DNA of 64,000 bases from Axinella damicornis (Eukaryota; Porifera; Demospongiae; Axinellida; Axinellidae), in the NCBI GenBank assembly GCA_963931865.1, contig OZ007514.1, positions 12,457,928 to 12,521,927 of the forward strand. The letters are read 5' to 3'. The notes under the pieces are model-generated. The model was given only the letters and a program-made list of their open reading frames with translations, did not search any database and was not told the DNA's origin. Each line of letters opens with the position of its first letter. The first letter of the stretch is position 1. Of this stretch, positions 1-13,500 are shown in pieces. The position numbers and the translations under genes were made by a program.

Positions 1-60
1 AACCAAAAGTGGGAGTGGGCACTCTTTTGAGGGTGGGTGCTCTTTCATGAGACTACGGTA
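1..60 (+). mobile_element. Right end of a small transposon (partial)
   Basis: The sequence gagactacggta with upstream gggtgggtgctctttcatga resembles the right end of the element at 52494-53163 (ttcaagagactacagta). The rest lies outside the window. Confidence 0.45.
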
Positions 61-3000
61 TTCAATCCCACGTCCATCAAACAAAGCTAATGTCCTGGAA
101 TAGCATACCAAATACAATGGAAGGACTCACCTCAAATTCTGCAGTGACTTGTTCATTTTCAGAGCATCTGCTATTGCGCCAGCTCCCTTGTCTGTTATTA
201 GGTTGTCACTGAGACTGTATTAAGTAGAAAATCCCTTAGGTCAGGGGCGTCGGATGCAAATTAGTGTTGGTGTGGTGATGGTTTGCGCGCGGAGCGCGTG
301 CGAAATTTTTTACGTAGCATTAATTATTCATGAGCAGTCGCGCACGTATTACGGGGTATAACTGGGCCTTTTACCAGCTGTTGCAGCATGCTGAGCCCAG
401 CCACTCACGCAAAATTACACTAAATTGACTTGTGCAACCACAATCCAACCCGCTGCATGGTAATTGGATTCATAAGGGTTCAGTTTGTGGTTCTGCGATC
501 GCGCGACTACTGTACACTATGAATTTTAAATATGCACTTGGTCAAGCATTGGTCCGGCGGCCGCGGGACCTGCGGGACCGGCTCCGGCGCCCCTGTAGGT
601 GAATGCACACCCTCACACAGCATAGTGTTCTAGAGGAAGAGAGCCTTCCTTTAACACCGTCAACATAGAGTATAGTATCAAGCACCTATGTTTCAGAGAA
701 GTACCGTATATCGGGTAATTTTCGTGCTGAAAATTTTTCACGTGACAAGTATTCATGTTGAAAATTTTTCGCGAACCGCAGTGATCGAAGTGATTATTAT
801 TAGTAACGATTCTAACTTTGCTGTACTTGCCGTTCTTTCACTAGCATGCCGACCCAGCTTCTTCGGGAAAATTCGAGCTGCTGCGCACCCATGATGGTCA
901 TGACAAATGCAAGTCGGTCCGCTCCTTCACACCGGCACTGTGTGCTCAATGTGCTGCTCCCGCATCTTGAACCTCTCCATCCACTTGAGCGATACTTTGA
1001 GAAAGTATTAACATCTTGAGTCAGGCTGGAAGTCCATCGTTGAAACTTGAAAGCAGCGAAACAGCTACAGAGCCATGGATTGCGCAGTAATGTACACGTT
1101 TCGTTACCGTAATTTATCCGCTTTCCTCAGTATTCGTAAATTATTTCACGTGATAAATCTTCGCGTTTAGTGGCATTCGCAAAATATTTTAACAATACTA
1201 TATATAGTATCCACCCACCCATGCATTGAACAGTAGTATAATTGTTTAGTGTCGCATAGCCAGACTCTCACACAGGAGGAGAGAGTCTGGCAAAGCGAGA
1301 CTAGCACTTGTTGTTTACCACTGCGGTAGCGGTGAATATCATTGCTCAGCTATGTGAACTGTAACTTGATTCAAGCTATAGTTCACATTAAAATGTCTCT
1401 GAAACATGGCCATTCTTGGCTGTGTGGTCAGAATCTTAGTGGGCTTTTAGCAAGAGCTGTACTGGTAGCGCAAGTTGAAGAGAGAGCTCGAGCAATGGTG
1501 GCCAATGGGAAGTCTCTTGGTGATAATGCTGGTTTCCAACCCCTTGCTTTAGCATGGCAAGCCACAAACGCTGGGGCGAGACGGCCTGCGTACGGAGCCA
1601 TGCCGAAAGCTGGCAGTCGTACGGAAGCTGTACAGTCCATTCCAGACGGGATGCCTAAGTTTATGGATGAGTTCAACCTCTGAGTACCGAGATGTAATTC
1701 AGCCATCTTCAGTAGTGCAAGCATAGTCAGTAACAGCTAGCCTCTGCCACAAAACTATCACAGGTAGCAAAAAGATTTACTACCATAGGATTGGATTAGG
1801 AAATTCCAGAATGAATTTCTACAGTTAGAATGGATGTACCATTGCAATAGATAGAAATGGGCTTCAATTGCCACGTGCTGCATTTGGAGAGAGAAATCAA
1901 AAAAGAGCAGCTCCCTGACTTCTACTCCTTGACTCTAAGAGTGTACTTTGTAAATGTGTTACTTTGTCTGTCATTCTTGGAACTCATCATGTTTTATAAG
2001 TGCATTTTCTGGTATTTGTTTGATTGGATTCACTGAAAATAATTAGTGCATTGGGCTACCTTTAAAGTGGATCAATGGAAATTCCAGGAATTTCTACTGT
2101 TAGATTGGATCTACTATTCTGTTTGCAATATGGTATATGTAACAGCAGTGCACAAAGCCTCATGAATTAATCATGAGCTAAATATCTTTAATGATGGTAT
2201 AGTGGATCCCACAACTGACCTCAAATTCTGCAGTGACTGGTTCACCTTCAGAGCATCTGCCAGCAAGCCAGCTCCATTGTCTCTTATGAGATTACCATCA
2301 AGACTGCATTAAAGGGAGATGAAAATGTACTGCTAACTAGAGTATGATGTGTTTATCAAATGAAGAAACATGCACTGATGGTATGTACCCTTGGTGTGCA
2401 TGCAAGTATAATGGAAGATTCAGTTGCTGACCTCAACTTCTGCAGTGACTGGTTCACCTTCAGAGCATCTGCCAGCATGCCAGCTACTTGGTCAGCTATT
2501 CCATTAACATCAAGACTGAAAGGAAGATGAAATTATCCGCTAACTACATTAATTATGATCAAAATTAAGGAAGAAATTCCATGGCATGTACTTATACCAA
2601 GTAGACATTGTTGAGAATTCATGATCAGCGGCTGACCTCAAATTCTGCAGTGACTGGTTCACCTTCAGAGCATCTGCCAGCATGCCAGCTCCACTGTCAC
2701 TAATGCTATTACCATCAAGACTGTATAATACATAATTATAAGGAGATTAAACAATACTGCTAACTACATTTATCCTTAGTATGCATGGTATAATTATATG
2801 ATGTAGCTGACCTCAAACTCTGCAATGACTGGTGCACCTTCAGAGCATCTGCCAGCATGCCAGCTCCTTCGCCTGTTAAGTCATTACCATCACTAAGACT
2901 ATATAAAGGAGGTAAAAAGCATTACTTCTACGAAAAACACCCAATGTGTACCATATTTCACCAAGTATATCAGTTGCTGACCTCAAACTCTGCAGTGACT

Positions 3001-6000
3001 GGTTCACCTTCAGAGCATCTGCCAGCATACCAGCCCAAGTGTCTCTTATTCTATTACCATCAAGGCTGTAAGGGAAATGAAAACTTGAAATACCCTTGAC
3101 CCTTGAAAATAAGCCCACCTTCCTTTTTAGAGCCAATTGCAAGTTGTTGCATAGGGATAATTTATTTATAGCTCAAATATACGCCCATCTTATTACCTCA
3201 AACAGGAAAGTTCTGGAATACCTTCAGAGGAAGTTGGAATCAAATATGAAGGCCAGCTATTGCAGTGCATGCTGGTTCCAATGAATTTCATTATTACCAA
3301 CTACAGGCCACCCACTGCACATGCATGCAAAATATGTATGTAGTTGGTATGAGTGCCGTACTGCAACTGCATTCTAGCAAGGCTTTACTACTGCTCTTGG
3401 AGCTTACTTAGTCAGCAGGTACACTCTCTTCATGAGAGTAGCTGCAGAAACAGCAAACAAGACACAGTAGGAGTGCTTGAGTGATGTGGAGCACGCAGAC
3501 AAAACAATAATGAAATTCATTGGAAGCAGCATGGACTGCAATAGCTGGCCTTCATATGTGAGTCCACTAAGTTCATTGCCCATGGGCATATTATCAGGAG
3601 ATTACGGTAACTACACCTTGCATGCAAGATGCACTCCAAGGATTCAGCAACTGACCGCAGTGACTTTTACATACCGTATTTCCGCGATCAAACGCCGCGG
3701 CTGCTATGTATTTCATCACGCGATTTACTTTGGCTACTATTCGAGGGCGGCCACTATTCGAGGGCGGCCACTAATCAAAGGCGGCGTTTGTTAAACTCAG
3801 CATAAACACGGAAGCGAGGAAACGGATTGGAGCACCGTGTATGAACAAAGAAGTTGTTTTGTTTCAGCCCTGGGCCGCGTGGTACTGTCATAATCATCCC
3901 GACAAAACGGTAGGAAACGCCAAAGCCATTTCCGTCACGAAAGATTTCGCTGGTCACACGTCGCTCGCCCCCCGTGCCTTGACCACAGAAAACGCCAAAC
4001 GCTTAGACAGCTCTCGGGGAATATGACCAACAATCAGTTCTCCTCTCTTCATGCTCACAGCGAAATAGTCACGGTCCTTGAGGGCTAGACAAAGGGCATC
4101 GATTGATTGCCAACCGTTCGAATACAAGCCGCGGCTACTAAACAAGGGCGGCGTTTATTTTGTTCTGCCCTTCTGGAGGTGCAGCTATTATTCGAGGGCG
4201 GCCACTAATCGAGTGCGGCATTTGATCGCGGAAATACGGTATGCAAGCCGGTACTTACTGTAGAGTTGTCAAAGCTGTATTCTGTAAAGCTTCAGCCACA
4301 GCAGTCATTCCATCAACACCAATCTTGCTATTACTCACACTGGAAGAATGAATGATGGAACATCAACATCTTCAATGGTGCACCTCAACAACAGCTACAC
4401 TGGGTAGAATGTAGGCATTATTCAAAAACCATCAACAAAACACTCAGTGAAGCACACTGTAATAGCTACTCAATAAAGTCACAAATCCATGCCAAGTAAT
4501 ACAATTACAACAATGAATCAAAATCATACCCCTGGGTGACAACTAGCTAATTGTATGCATCACTGGTACACATCACTACCTTGCTGGTCAAACACAATTC
4601 ATACCAGCAATGCATGTACTGACGCAAAATAGCAATGAGCCAACGATGTGGAACTGGCAAATGTAGTTGTGAATATGCCACAAATTTGATTCCGGCACAA
4701 ACTCAAAGCAGATATTACCAAGGAGTAAATGGAACATCGTTTATGTGTATAGGTGTTGCTATGAGAAAAAGCTGAGTGCTATCATCTACTCTGAGGGAAA
4801 AATGCTTACATCAAAGTCTGCAATGAACCACTGACTTGCATCAGCTTGGTAACTGCAGATACTATGTACCTGCAATCACAGCTGATATTTTCCAACCTGA
4901 AAGAGAGTGATGCACACCAGTGTAAACACACATCTGATATGGAAGTAAACAAGACACTTAAGTCTCGTTCCGGACCATACTAGGAATATGCATTCACAAG
5001 CAATTGCGAAACCCATAATATTTTTGTAGCTCCAACTTTGTGCTACAAATAGGAATGCAGGTACTTGTATTATAAGGAGGGCATTCACTGTGTGAGTACG
5101 CCATGCCCTATAGAGTGAGTCTGACTTATTGCACGCTGTACACACATAGATCACCAGGCCAGCCAGTACCAGGATATACTATCACACGTGCGTTAACTTT
5201 AACCAGTAATTGCATTCCCAAGTGTGACTAAGCATTGCCACATATACACAAACCCTACCTGAGATCGCGGCGCGGCCTACATGCTAAGGAGCTCAGCAAT
5301 TATCCAGCAAGCTATTAGTCCCAGTATACGTAGTGCTGTAATCGGGTAGACTGAATCCACATTCCTTATTCTCTGCCAGAATTCCGGCAACCCCAATCAG
5401 ATAGCAGAACAGCTAATCAAGATAACTAGAGGTACTCAGCAGAGCATGTACCCCGTGCACAGTTGCACTAACTTTTTTTTATGGCCAACTGCCAATTTTT
5501 AACACGGCCTGCACATGATGAGATAAGCGCTAAGTTGTGGCAGTAATGTTAGAGAAACAGGGTGTGGTCAAGTTGTATAAATTAGAACAGGGCTAATTGT
5601 CGACTTTCTTGCAACTTTTCTCAGCCTCTCGAGTGGATTTCTGGTCTGTGAGTTATGTAGACGCTAGTATTTCCTGAATTCTGACGCTGAACTAAGCCTT
5701 CAACAAGGCCTTCATTGCTGAAACTCCATGGACAGACTGACAGACAGACAGACAAACTGATCACTCTACCCCTGCTGCACGCATGCGCACGGGGTAATGA
5801 GTTAGAATGTGCATGGGACAATCCCAATGCTGAAAATCTCTCGTGTTACCTGTGGTAGGTTGAACAAGTCCGCTATAATAGTAACGCAGCTTTAGGATAA
5901 GAGTCCGGAGTGATTTATTAACTTACTCAAATTTTGCTGGAGTTACACCGTATTGCAACCGACAGTTCATTTGCAACATGACAGGAAGAGCTATATGTCC

Positions 6001-9000
6001 ATCTGTAATTCCTTGATTCTCGTGAAGACTATAGAAAAGGAAAAGAAAGAAAATTCAAAAAGAGACTTCCATGCGTGTATAATGCGAGTGTATTGACCAG
6101 TCACATCTATAAACAGCTGATTACAATAATTTCTGAGGTATCGATGGACTTACTCCAGAATCTGCAGGGATGTACTCATTTCCAGCATCTCGGCAAACAT
6201 GTATGCTCCTTCTTCAGTTATAAGGTTGCACCTGAGACTGAAAGGTAATGATGTCCGAGGCCCATTGGATGTCTGCTATACACATGTTGGGATTATACTG
6301 GTATTCACACTACACACAGCACTGCACAGTTCTCCAACAATGCACATGAGTTATGTGAGTTGAGATACAAGCCCTAGTGGAGTCATTTAGCTAGTCATTG
6401 GCAGCTGTTTAAAGTCACTGCTATAGCTTGAACGTTCATTCTGTCAGTGCCTACTAAAGCTTTCAAGTTGTAAATATAGCATGCATGCTGCTGTACAAGA
6501 GGCATTTGCATAGTACATAAGACCATGCATCTCAATCCCACTGATAGTCCTGGAATAGCGCACACCAAGTACAATGGAAGGACTCACCTCAACTTCTGTA
6601 GTGAATTGTTCACTTTCAGAGCATCTGCTATTGCGCCGGCTCCCTTGTCTGTTATTAGGTTGTCACTGAGACTGTAATCAGTAGAGAATCTTTAAGTGAA
6701 TTCACACCCTCACACAGTACAATAAGAGAGCCATTCCTTAATTAACATTGACGTATGAAAAACTCTGAGCCATTTTGCAACCTATATCACTACAAAAACG
6801 CATATTAATACAGCATTATGGAAGTCAATTGTACATCCAAAAGAATTTCTGGAGGGTGAACAAGGAAATTATGGGGTTATATAGAGTTGAATTTATACAG
6901 TAGCACAAGTCAATAGTGGATATGACATCATCATCATTGCCACAATGAAAATGATGTCATCATGCGCTCTTGCACAAGTGCATTGCCTAGATCATTTCCT
7001 TTCAACACTGTTATTCGCTGTTTCAAAACAATTTGTCTATCTCATACCTACAGTTCATCATATTTACCGTAGTTGCAGTTAATTTCGCGGTGGGGAAATT
7101 TTCGCGGTATTCGCGGATGAAGTAAGACCGCGAATATTAAACCCGCGAAAGATATTTCCACAGCTAGCGTTAGGCATAAGAGTTACTGTCCTTCGTGTTC
7201 CTGGGCTCACGCTCACACAGTAGCACTTCCCCGGCAGTTGCTTCGCTGTAGACGTGGTAGCCACGCATACACAAATCGATCGCTCCATCAGCACGATCGC
7301 ACGTGTCAATAGGAAGTTATTACGAGCGGAATTTTTTTGTTTTCGCGGAAGTAATCAGCGAAAATTTCCCACCGCGAAATATTTGTGTGTCACGTTTATT
7401 GGCTAGACCGCGAAATTTTTGGCACGCGAAATAATCGGCAACTACGGTACAACCAAGATAACATGGTGACTCTTTACCAAGCATAAAAATTCATAAACTA
7501 AAACAGTAGATACCTAGGAATAGGCATACACAGTCACGCACAATCGTTGCACATGCCAACTGCCAGCTTGTTAGTAGGCACGCTTTCATAAGGTGTGAAG
7601 GGTAGCACCATTGGGCTGGGAAGCATAATTTCAATACTAGTATAATTTATTATAGATCTCACATAAGTAGCTCACACTACGGACTGATTGAGCAGGAACA
7701 GTGCTGGCTCAATTGCTTTGTACTAGCACAGCAGACTTGGGGGTAGGGAGAAGATCACGTGCGTTGTCATTCTGTATAATGTAATGCTAAATTACTTTTG
7801 TGCTTTCAATCCATCCTGATCAGCATCAGGTAAACAGCAATTGAACCCCAGCAAAATGTCAGTTCTAGAACTGTTACTGGTCTGCTGTACTTCTGCTACT
7901 TCTTGTATAGCATTATAATATCTATGGAATGTTAATTATACCGCGTGTGCACGTACCTTGTCCCAACCCCCTGCATGCTGCTGGCCGATACCAGTCAAGC
8001 AGAGGGGTCACTCTAAAAGTAGGAATGGGAAATGTTAATGAGGAAATGGAGAAATGGAGAAATGAAGGAGCACGTGTTCAGAACTCGATTGGCAAAAACC
8101 CTCTAGGTTATGACAGTTGGCTGGCATCTCCAGAGCTCCGTCTCTGCTAGATCGAGTGCTCGCGGCAGGCAAGGAAGGGCGTGACACTACAGACTTGGAA
8201 ACAAGTAACAAGATAGACCATGCCTGTGAAAGCTGGTTAGCTTTGACATCATCCGGAACGACTAAACTATATAGTAGGAACAGAGGCCTGTGGGTGAGTT
8301 TGAAATAAGTTCGGGGTGGGTGGACCATACAGCGCATCTTTGAAGCACTGTACCACAGAGGGAGCAAGCACTGTACCACAGAGGGAGCAAACACTGAAGA
8401 CGTGCAAATGGTAGTTAGCTCTTTCCCAAGGGACTGAACACCGGTTTCCTAGTTACAAAACATCCTTCAGTTTGAGCCACTGCAAGCTAAGACCCGTGGT
8501 GTCATTCGGCTGCACCTCGTACTTGTACCCTCCACTTTCCACGCTCTGGGTATCACTCTCCTCCTCTGGCTCTGACTTGGAACTGTTGCTGACCATCAGT
8601 CACCTCACTGCTCGAGCTCTCAGCCATACCTTACTCCTGCATATTAGTATGGCGAACTACATCGTAGACTACTACATGTATGTATTATCAATAGCCTCGT
8701 TCCCATGCTTACCCATGTCTGTTCTTCTGTTTGTGTTGACAATATATTAGCTATCAATGTGAATATCTCTTGTGAATTATTGATACCAATTTGTGTATCG
8801 TCTGTATCATCTAGCCTCGTTCCAGGCTTCCATAGGACAAAAGTTTTCTTCTTCTTCAGACGGGCTAGTTCAAAACTGCCTGACTCCCTCACGACGGTTT
8901 TCACACAAAACAGCAGTGTTTTAAATTACACTGAGCAGTACACGACCCCATCACTTTTGACAACTTCGAAGTCTCACGAGGCGCTTGAAACCACCCATTC

Positions 9001-10556
9001 AATAACTATGATTTCATCTACAACGCCCGGTGATCAATACATTAGGATTTTGACATGTGTGTGTGGGTGTGTGTCTGTCTGTGCGTGACGGAAGTGGGAT
9101 GTTCGTGAGGCGGGACTAGATTAGTGACGCACGACCTTCGTACTTCAATTTACTGAACCTCGAACTCCGCGAAGAATGTTCGAGAACGTTGGCAATGGGC
9201 CCGGGCATAGGCTGGAATCCAGCTGGGCTAGAAGTGGATGCATGCAATCGGGGAGCAGCAGCTGAAGCGGACACAAACGGGGAGCAGCAGTTGAAGCGGA
9301 CGTAACCGAGGAGCAGCAGCTCTGCACAGAGAACTCCGGATTACTCATGTAGGCGAACGAGGGGAAAGTAGCTGAGTGAGCGAACCGAGCGAAGTTACTT
9401 GTTTTCTTTATTTGTACGCATGCGCACAGAGCAACTTTGAACTTGAACTCAAAACTGTGTACGGTGTGCGTTGGGAATGTATGCCAGGCCTGTAGCCAGC
9501 CACTAGTCTAAGCGGTTTCTACAGCCTAATAATTGGTCTAGGGGGGTTCTAAACGAGTGAAAATGAGATAGCAACTCCCACTTTTAATTACTAGTGACCT
9601 CAGTTTGGATGGTCATAATGATTGTTGGTCTGACAGACAGCATCCTTTAAAATAACCTCAGTGAATATGATCAGTGGTTCCCTGTTCCTGCTAGGCTTCC
9701 TAATTAGCACTATTCAGCTGCTGATAATTGATTGCCCTCACAAGTAGGCGGGTCTTCATGTCAGTCCATTAGTTCAATATTTTATAGTCGTTCCATTTTT
9801 GTCTCGGCACCGAACTGCCAAGACATGGTGCTGGATGCGTGGAAAGTACGTACGTGGCACGTACGTACGTCGCTTTTCGCAATGCCCCGCACAAGTGCAG
9901 CAACCTGCTCTATAGGGTGTCAAACATATTTATAGCCTGCAAGTAGATCCTCAAAAGTGATTATGGGTTTTGCTTGGCTTCTCATGAATCCACTTACCAA
10001 GACTGCTAGCAAATCAGGACAATGAATATTCATACACTCATCCATACACAGTGTGCTGCACTCAGCCATCCCAAGTGTATACTAACTACACACACTCAGC
10101 TCTAGCTAGCTGGCTAGATAGATAATTGCTAAAAGAATTGGCCAAGGTGTTGTCTAACCATTTATGAAATAAAAAACGGCCCACCTGGCTCTGACCAAAA
10201 CATCAAGCCCAGACACAACCATACTGCTTTCACCCTTCGGGTGAACATTCCCACCTCACCCTTACTCACCCCTTGCTCACACAGAACCTCCAAGGATATT
10301 GACGCTGACTTAAGCTGAAAGTCTCATAGCTAACAGGTTTTGCAGTAATAAAGGGTTACAGCTGCCATGTCCTCTGCATGATTCTAGCTGATACCAAGTC
10401 GTGCCGAGACACATCAAGTCTTTTTAAAGACTCACTTGTTATTTCTGTCAATGTGTGAGTTACTGTCGTTGTACTTTGTATTGTTTGATGTATATGAGGA
10501 CTGTACTCCCTGGTGGACCAGCCACAGGCTGAAGGGACACTCCTTCCCAAATTAAA

Positions 10557-10598
<42 letters not shown>

Positions 10599-13500
10599 GG
10601 GCGGTCTTTTGACTACTTTGCTCAGTCTTTGACCAATGTCCGGCAGTTCTCGATCCCCCCCCCCCCCCCCCCCCCCCCCGGCTACAGGCCTGTATGCTGA
10701 GCTACAAAATTGAGTAAACAAGTGTAAAAGACATTACAAATGTATGGAGATGTAGGGATAACAGAACAGCAAAAAGTAAGAAAACAAGCAGGGATGATGG
10801 CATAAAACAGTTCAGTATACAACACCCTACATATTTTTCGCATTATTATGTGGAAAGATATGGATATGTAAGATGGGGTTGTATACTGAACTGTTTTATG
10901 CTATCATCCCTGCTTAGTTTTTGCTGATCTGCAGCTATCTTAATGTTTATACACTTGTATTATACAAATATAACACAAACTGACTACACTGCACCAGGGG
11001 CGCTGGAGCCGCTCCCGCAGGTCCCGCAGCCACCAGACCAATGCTGACCAAGCATTTATTTAAAATTCATAGTGTAAAGTAGTCAGCGTTTCGCGCGATC
11101 ACAGAACCACAAACCGAACCCTTATGAATTGAATTACCATACAATTTTCGGCCTGAATAAGCAATGGCCTTAACACGTTCGTAATAATTGTGAGGCATCA
11201 TACTCTGCGAGCGCAGACTGAAGTGACAATTCTCCCACTAGTCTACAAAGCCCAGCTATACCCCGTAATACATGCGCGACTGCTCATGAATAATTATAAA
11301 AAATCGGGCACCAACCCTCACCGGACTAACACTAATTTGCCTCCGACGCCCTTGTGCACAGAGTAGTTGCCTCATGCTAAGGCACTTGGCAATTATATTA
11401 TGAGTTACGGTGTGAATATCTGGCTTCAAACTTATTTATGGTTGTCTTGCTGTACAGCATAACTTGCAAACTGACCTCAAATTGTGCAGTGACTGGTGCG
11501 CCTTCAGAGTATCTGCCAGCATGCCAGCTCCTTTGTCTGTTATGCTATTGCCATCAAGACTGTATTAAAGTGAGATGAAATTATCTGCTAACTACAGTAT
11601 GATGTATGCATCAAAATGAAGAACACCCCTGGCATGAACGGCTTATACCAAGTATTCATAGTAGAGGATTCAGCAACTGACCTCAAATTCTGAAGCAGCT
11701 GGTTCAGCTTCAGAGCATCTGCCAGCACGCCAGCTCCACTGTCTGTTATGCTACTACCATCAAGACTGTAAGGGAGATGAAAATATACTGCTACCGTATT
11801 TATGCTAATACCAGGAAATGCTAATACCAGGAAATGCTAATACCAGGAAATGCTAATACCAGGAAATGCTAATACCAGGAAATGCTTATCCAAACAACAC
11901 GAGTTTTAAGTACACATTTACAAAAATACACTATGCAGTCTGATTTGTCCAAATGCAGTGCGTGGCATGACAGTTGATGCCTATTTCCTGGAATACAACA
12001 GTCCTTGGTCACAAACGAATTCTCTCGAAATTAAGCGCGTGGCATCGTGGTTGATGATGCCCATTTCTTGGAATTACTATAGCCACAAGGGCTGAAATGT
12101 AGCGTGTGGCATGGCAGTGGGTGTCCATTTCCTGGAATAGTGTAGTCACAACAATCACAAACGCGGAATGCCAGCATGTGGCAGTGGCAGTTGATGTCCA
12201 TGTTCCTGGAATAACAGTCACAAACGCTCGAAATGCAGCGAATGGCAATGATGGCACGGCAGTAGACGCCCAGTTCCTGGAATAGTGCAGCTAGCTACAA
12301 CAGTCACAAACGCTCGAAATGCAGTACGTGGGATGGCAGTTTGATGCCCATTTCTTGGAATAGCAGCGGTCACTTCTCTCCAAACGCAGCGGGACAATTT
12401 CTATCTATTACAACGGTCCATCCAATCTAGCGATACAAATTCATTTCCTGGAATTTCTACGATTCCAATCCTACTTTAGTGAATTTTGAAATTATTTGTT
12501 TTATACCGTTTTATTAGCATAAATACGGTAGCTAACTAGAGTATGCATCAAATGAAGAACATGCACTGTATGATGGTGGCATTCTGAAGTGACCTTAAAC
12601 TCATACTCACTGTAGGGTTGTCAAAGCTGCATTTTGTCCCGCTAAAGCTTCAGCCACTGCAGTAATTCCATCAACACCAATCACATTGTTACTCAGACTA
12701 GAAGAATGAATGATGGAACATCAATGAATGAACACCTCAACAACAATTACATCATATGGCAGAAGGTAGGCACCGTGCAGAAGCCAATACAAAAAAACTC
12801 TGTGAAGTACACTGCAACAGCAGGTGCTTGGTGAAGTCATGTGCAGAATCAGACGATCACAACAGTCAGACATCTCATCAAGCAGTACGTAGTGTCACAG
12901 CATCAACACTCAAGCACTCATAAACAAACCATGAACAAACGAACAGAGAACTTAGCAACATGTATACATTATGGCCATGGGGTGAAATTTCCTCCTACAA
13001 AAATGACGTCTCGTGTAAATGAATATGTCAACATTTGCGTTGCCCCGCTCAAGTCACCAGACCCTCCTTCCCCGCGAGTGATACTGCAAGCGATCCTGGC
13101 TGGGGTTGTTTGGGTCTGGGAACGAGACTAGATGAGGGCAGCCTCTCAACAACAACTACAATTTGTCCACCTATGCCCTGTCAAGCAATTGTAAGTGCTA
13201 GCCAATGAAGCGAAAAGCTTGAGTAAAAATTAACTCCAAAGAAATACCCAGATTGCAACCTTCTGCTTTGTACTTTCGCGATGCTTTGAAGATGAATGGT
13301 ATGTTGTTATACAGTTCACCGTTCTGTATATTGTATAAGACTCTGTATGCATGACTAAACCGAATGCATGCCAAAAACGAATGTACTGAAATAGTGATGA
13401 GCTGTTATCATTAACTTGCGGCAATCCAGCAAATTGGTCTGACCAGAGTGTGTGTATGGTGTTAGCTATGTTTTGAAGCACTCAGATCCCACCGCCAAGC

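Larger units (their letters stand above)
6672..11475. other. Long NLR gene 1 intron, transposon-rich, no exon recognised
   Basis: Apart from the listed elements it holds a doubled gcactgtaccacagagggag (8345-8391), a 29-bp repeat with ggagcagcag (9247-9318), the recurrent word agcctcgttcc (8695, 8815), an (ATCT) tract (10557-10598) and a C-tract (10655-10679). About 10180-10350 is homologous to 38600-38820 (shared cacccttcgggtg). Short open frames here lack domain or splice support. Confidence 0.6.

Noticed and set aside
1342..1683. 113-codon plus-strand frame
   Set aside because: Overlaps a relic of the promoter-like repeat family and another dispersed repeat; its peptide matches other repeat copies only in shifted frames.
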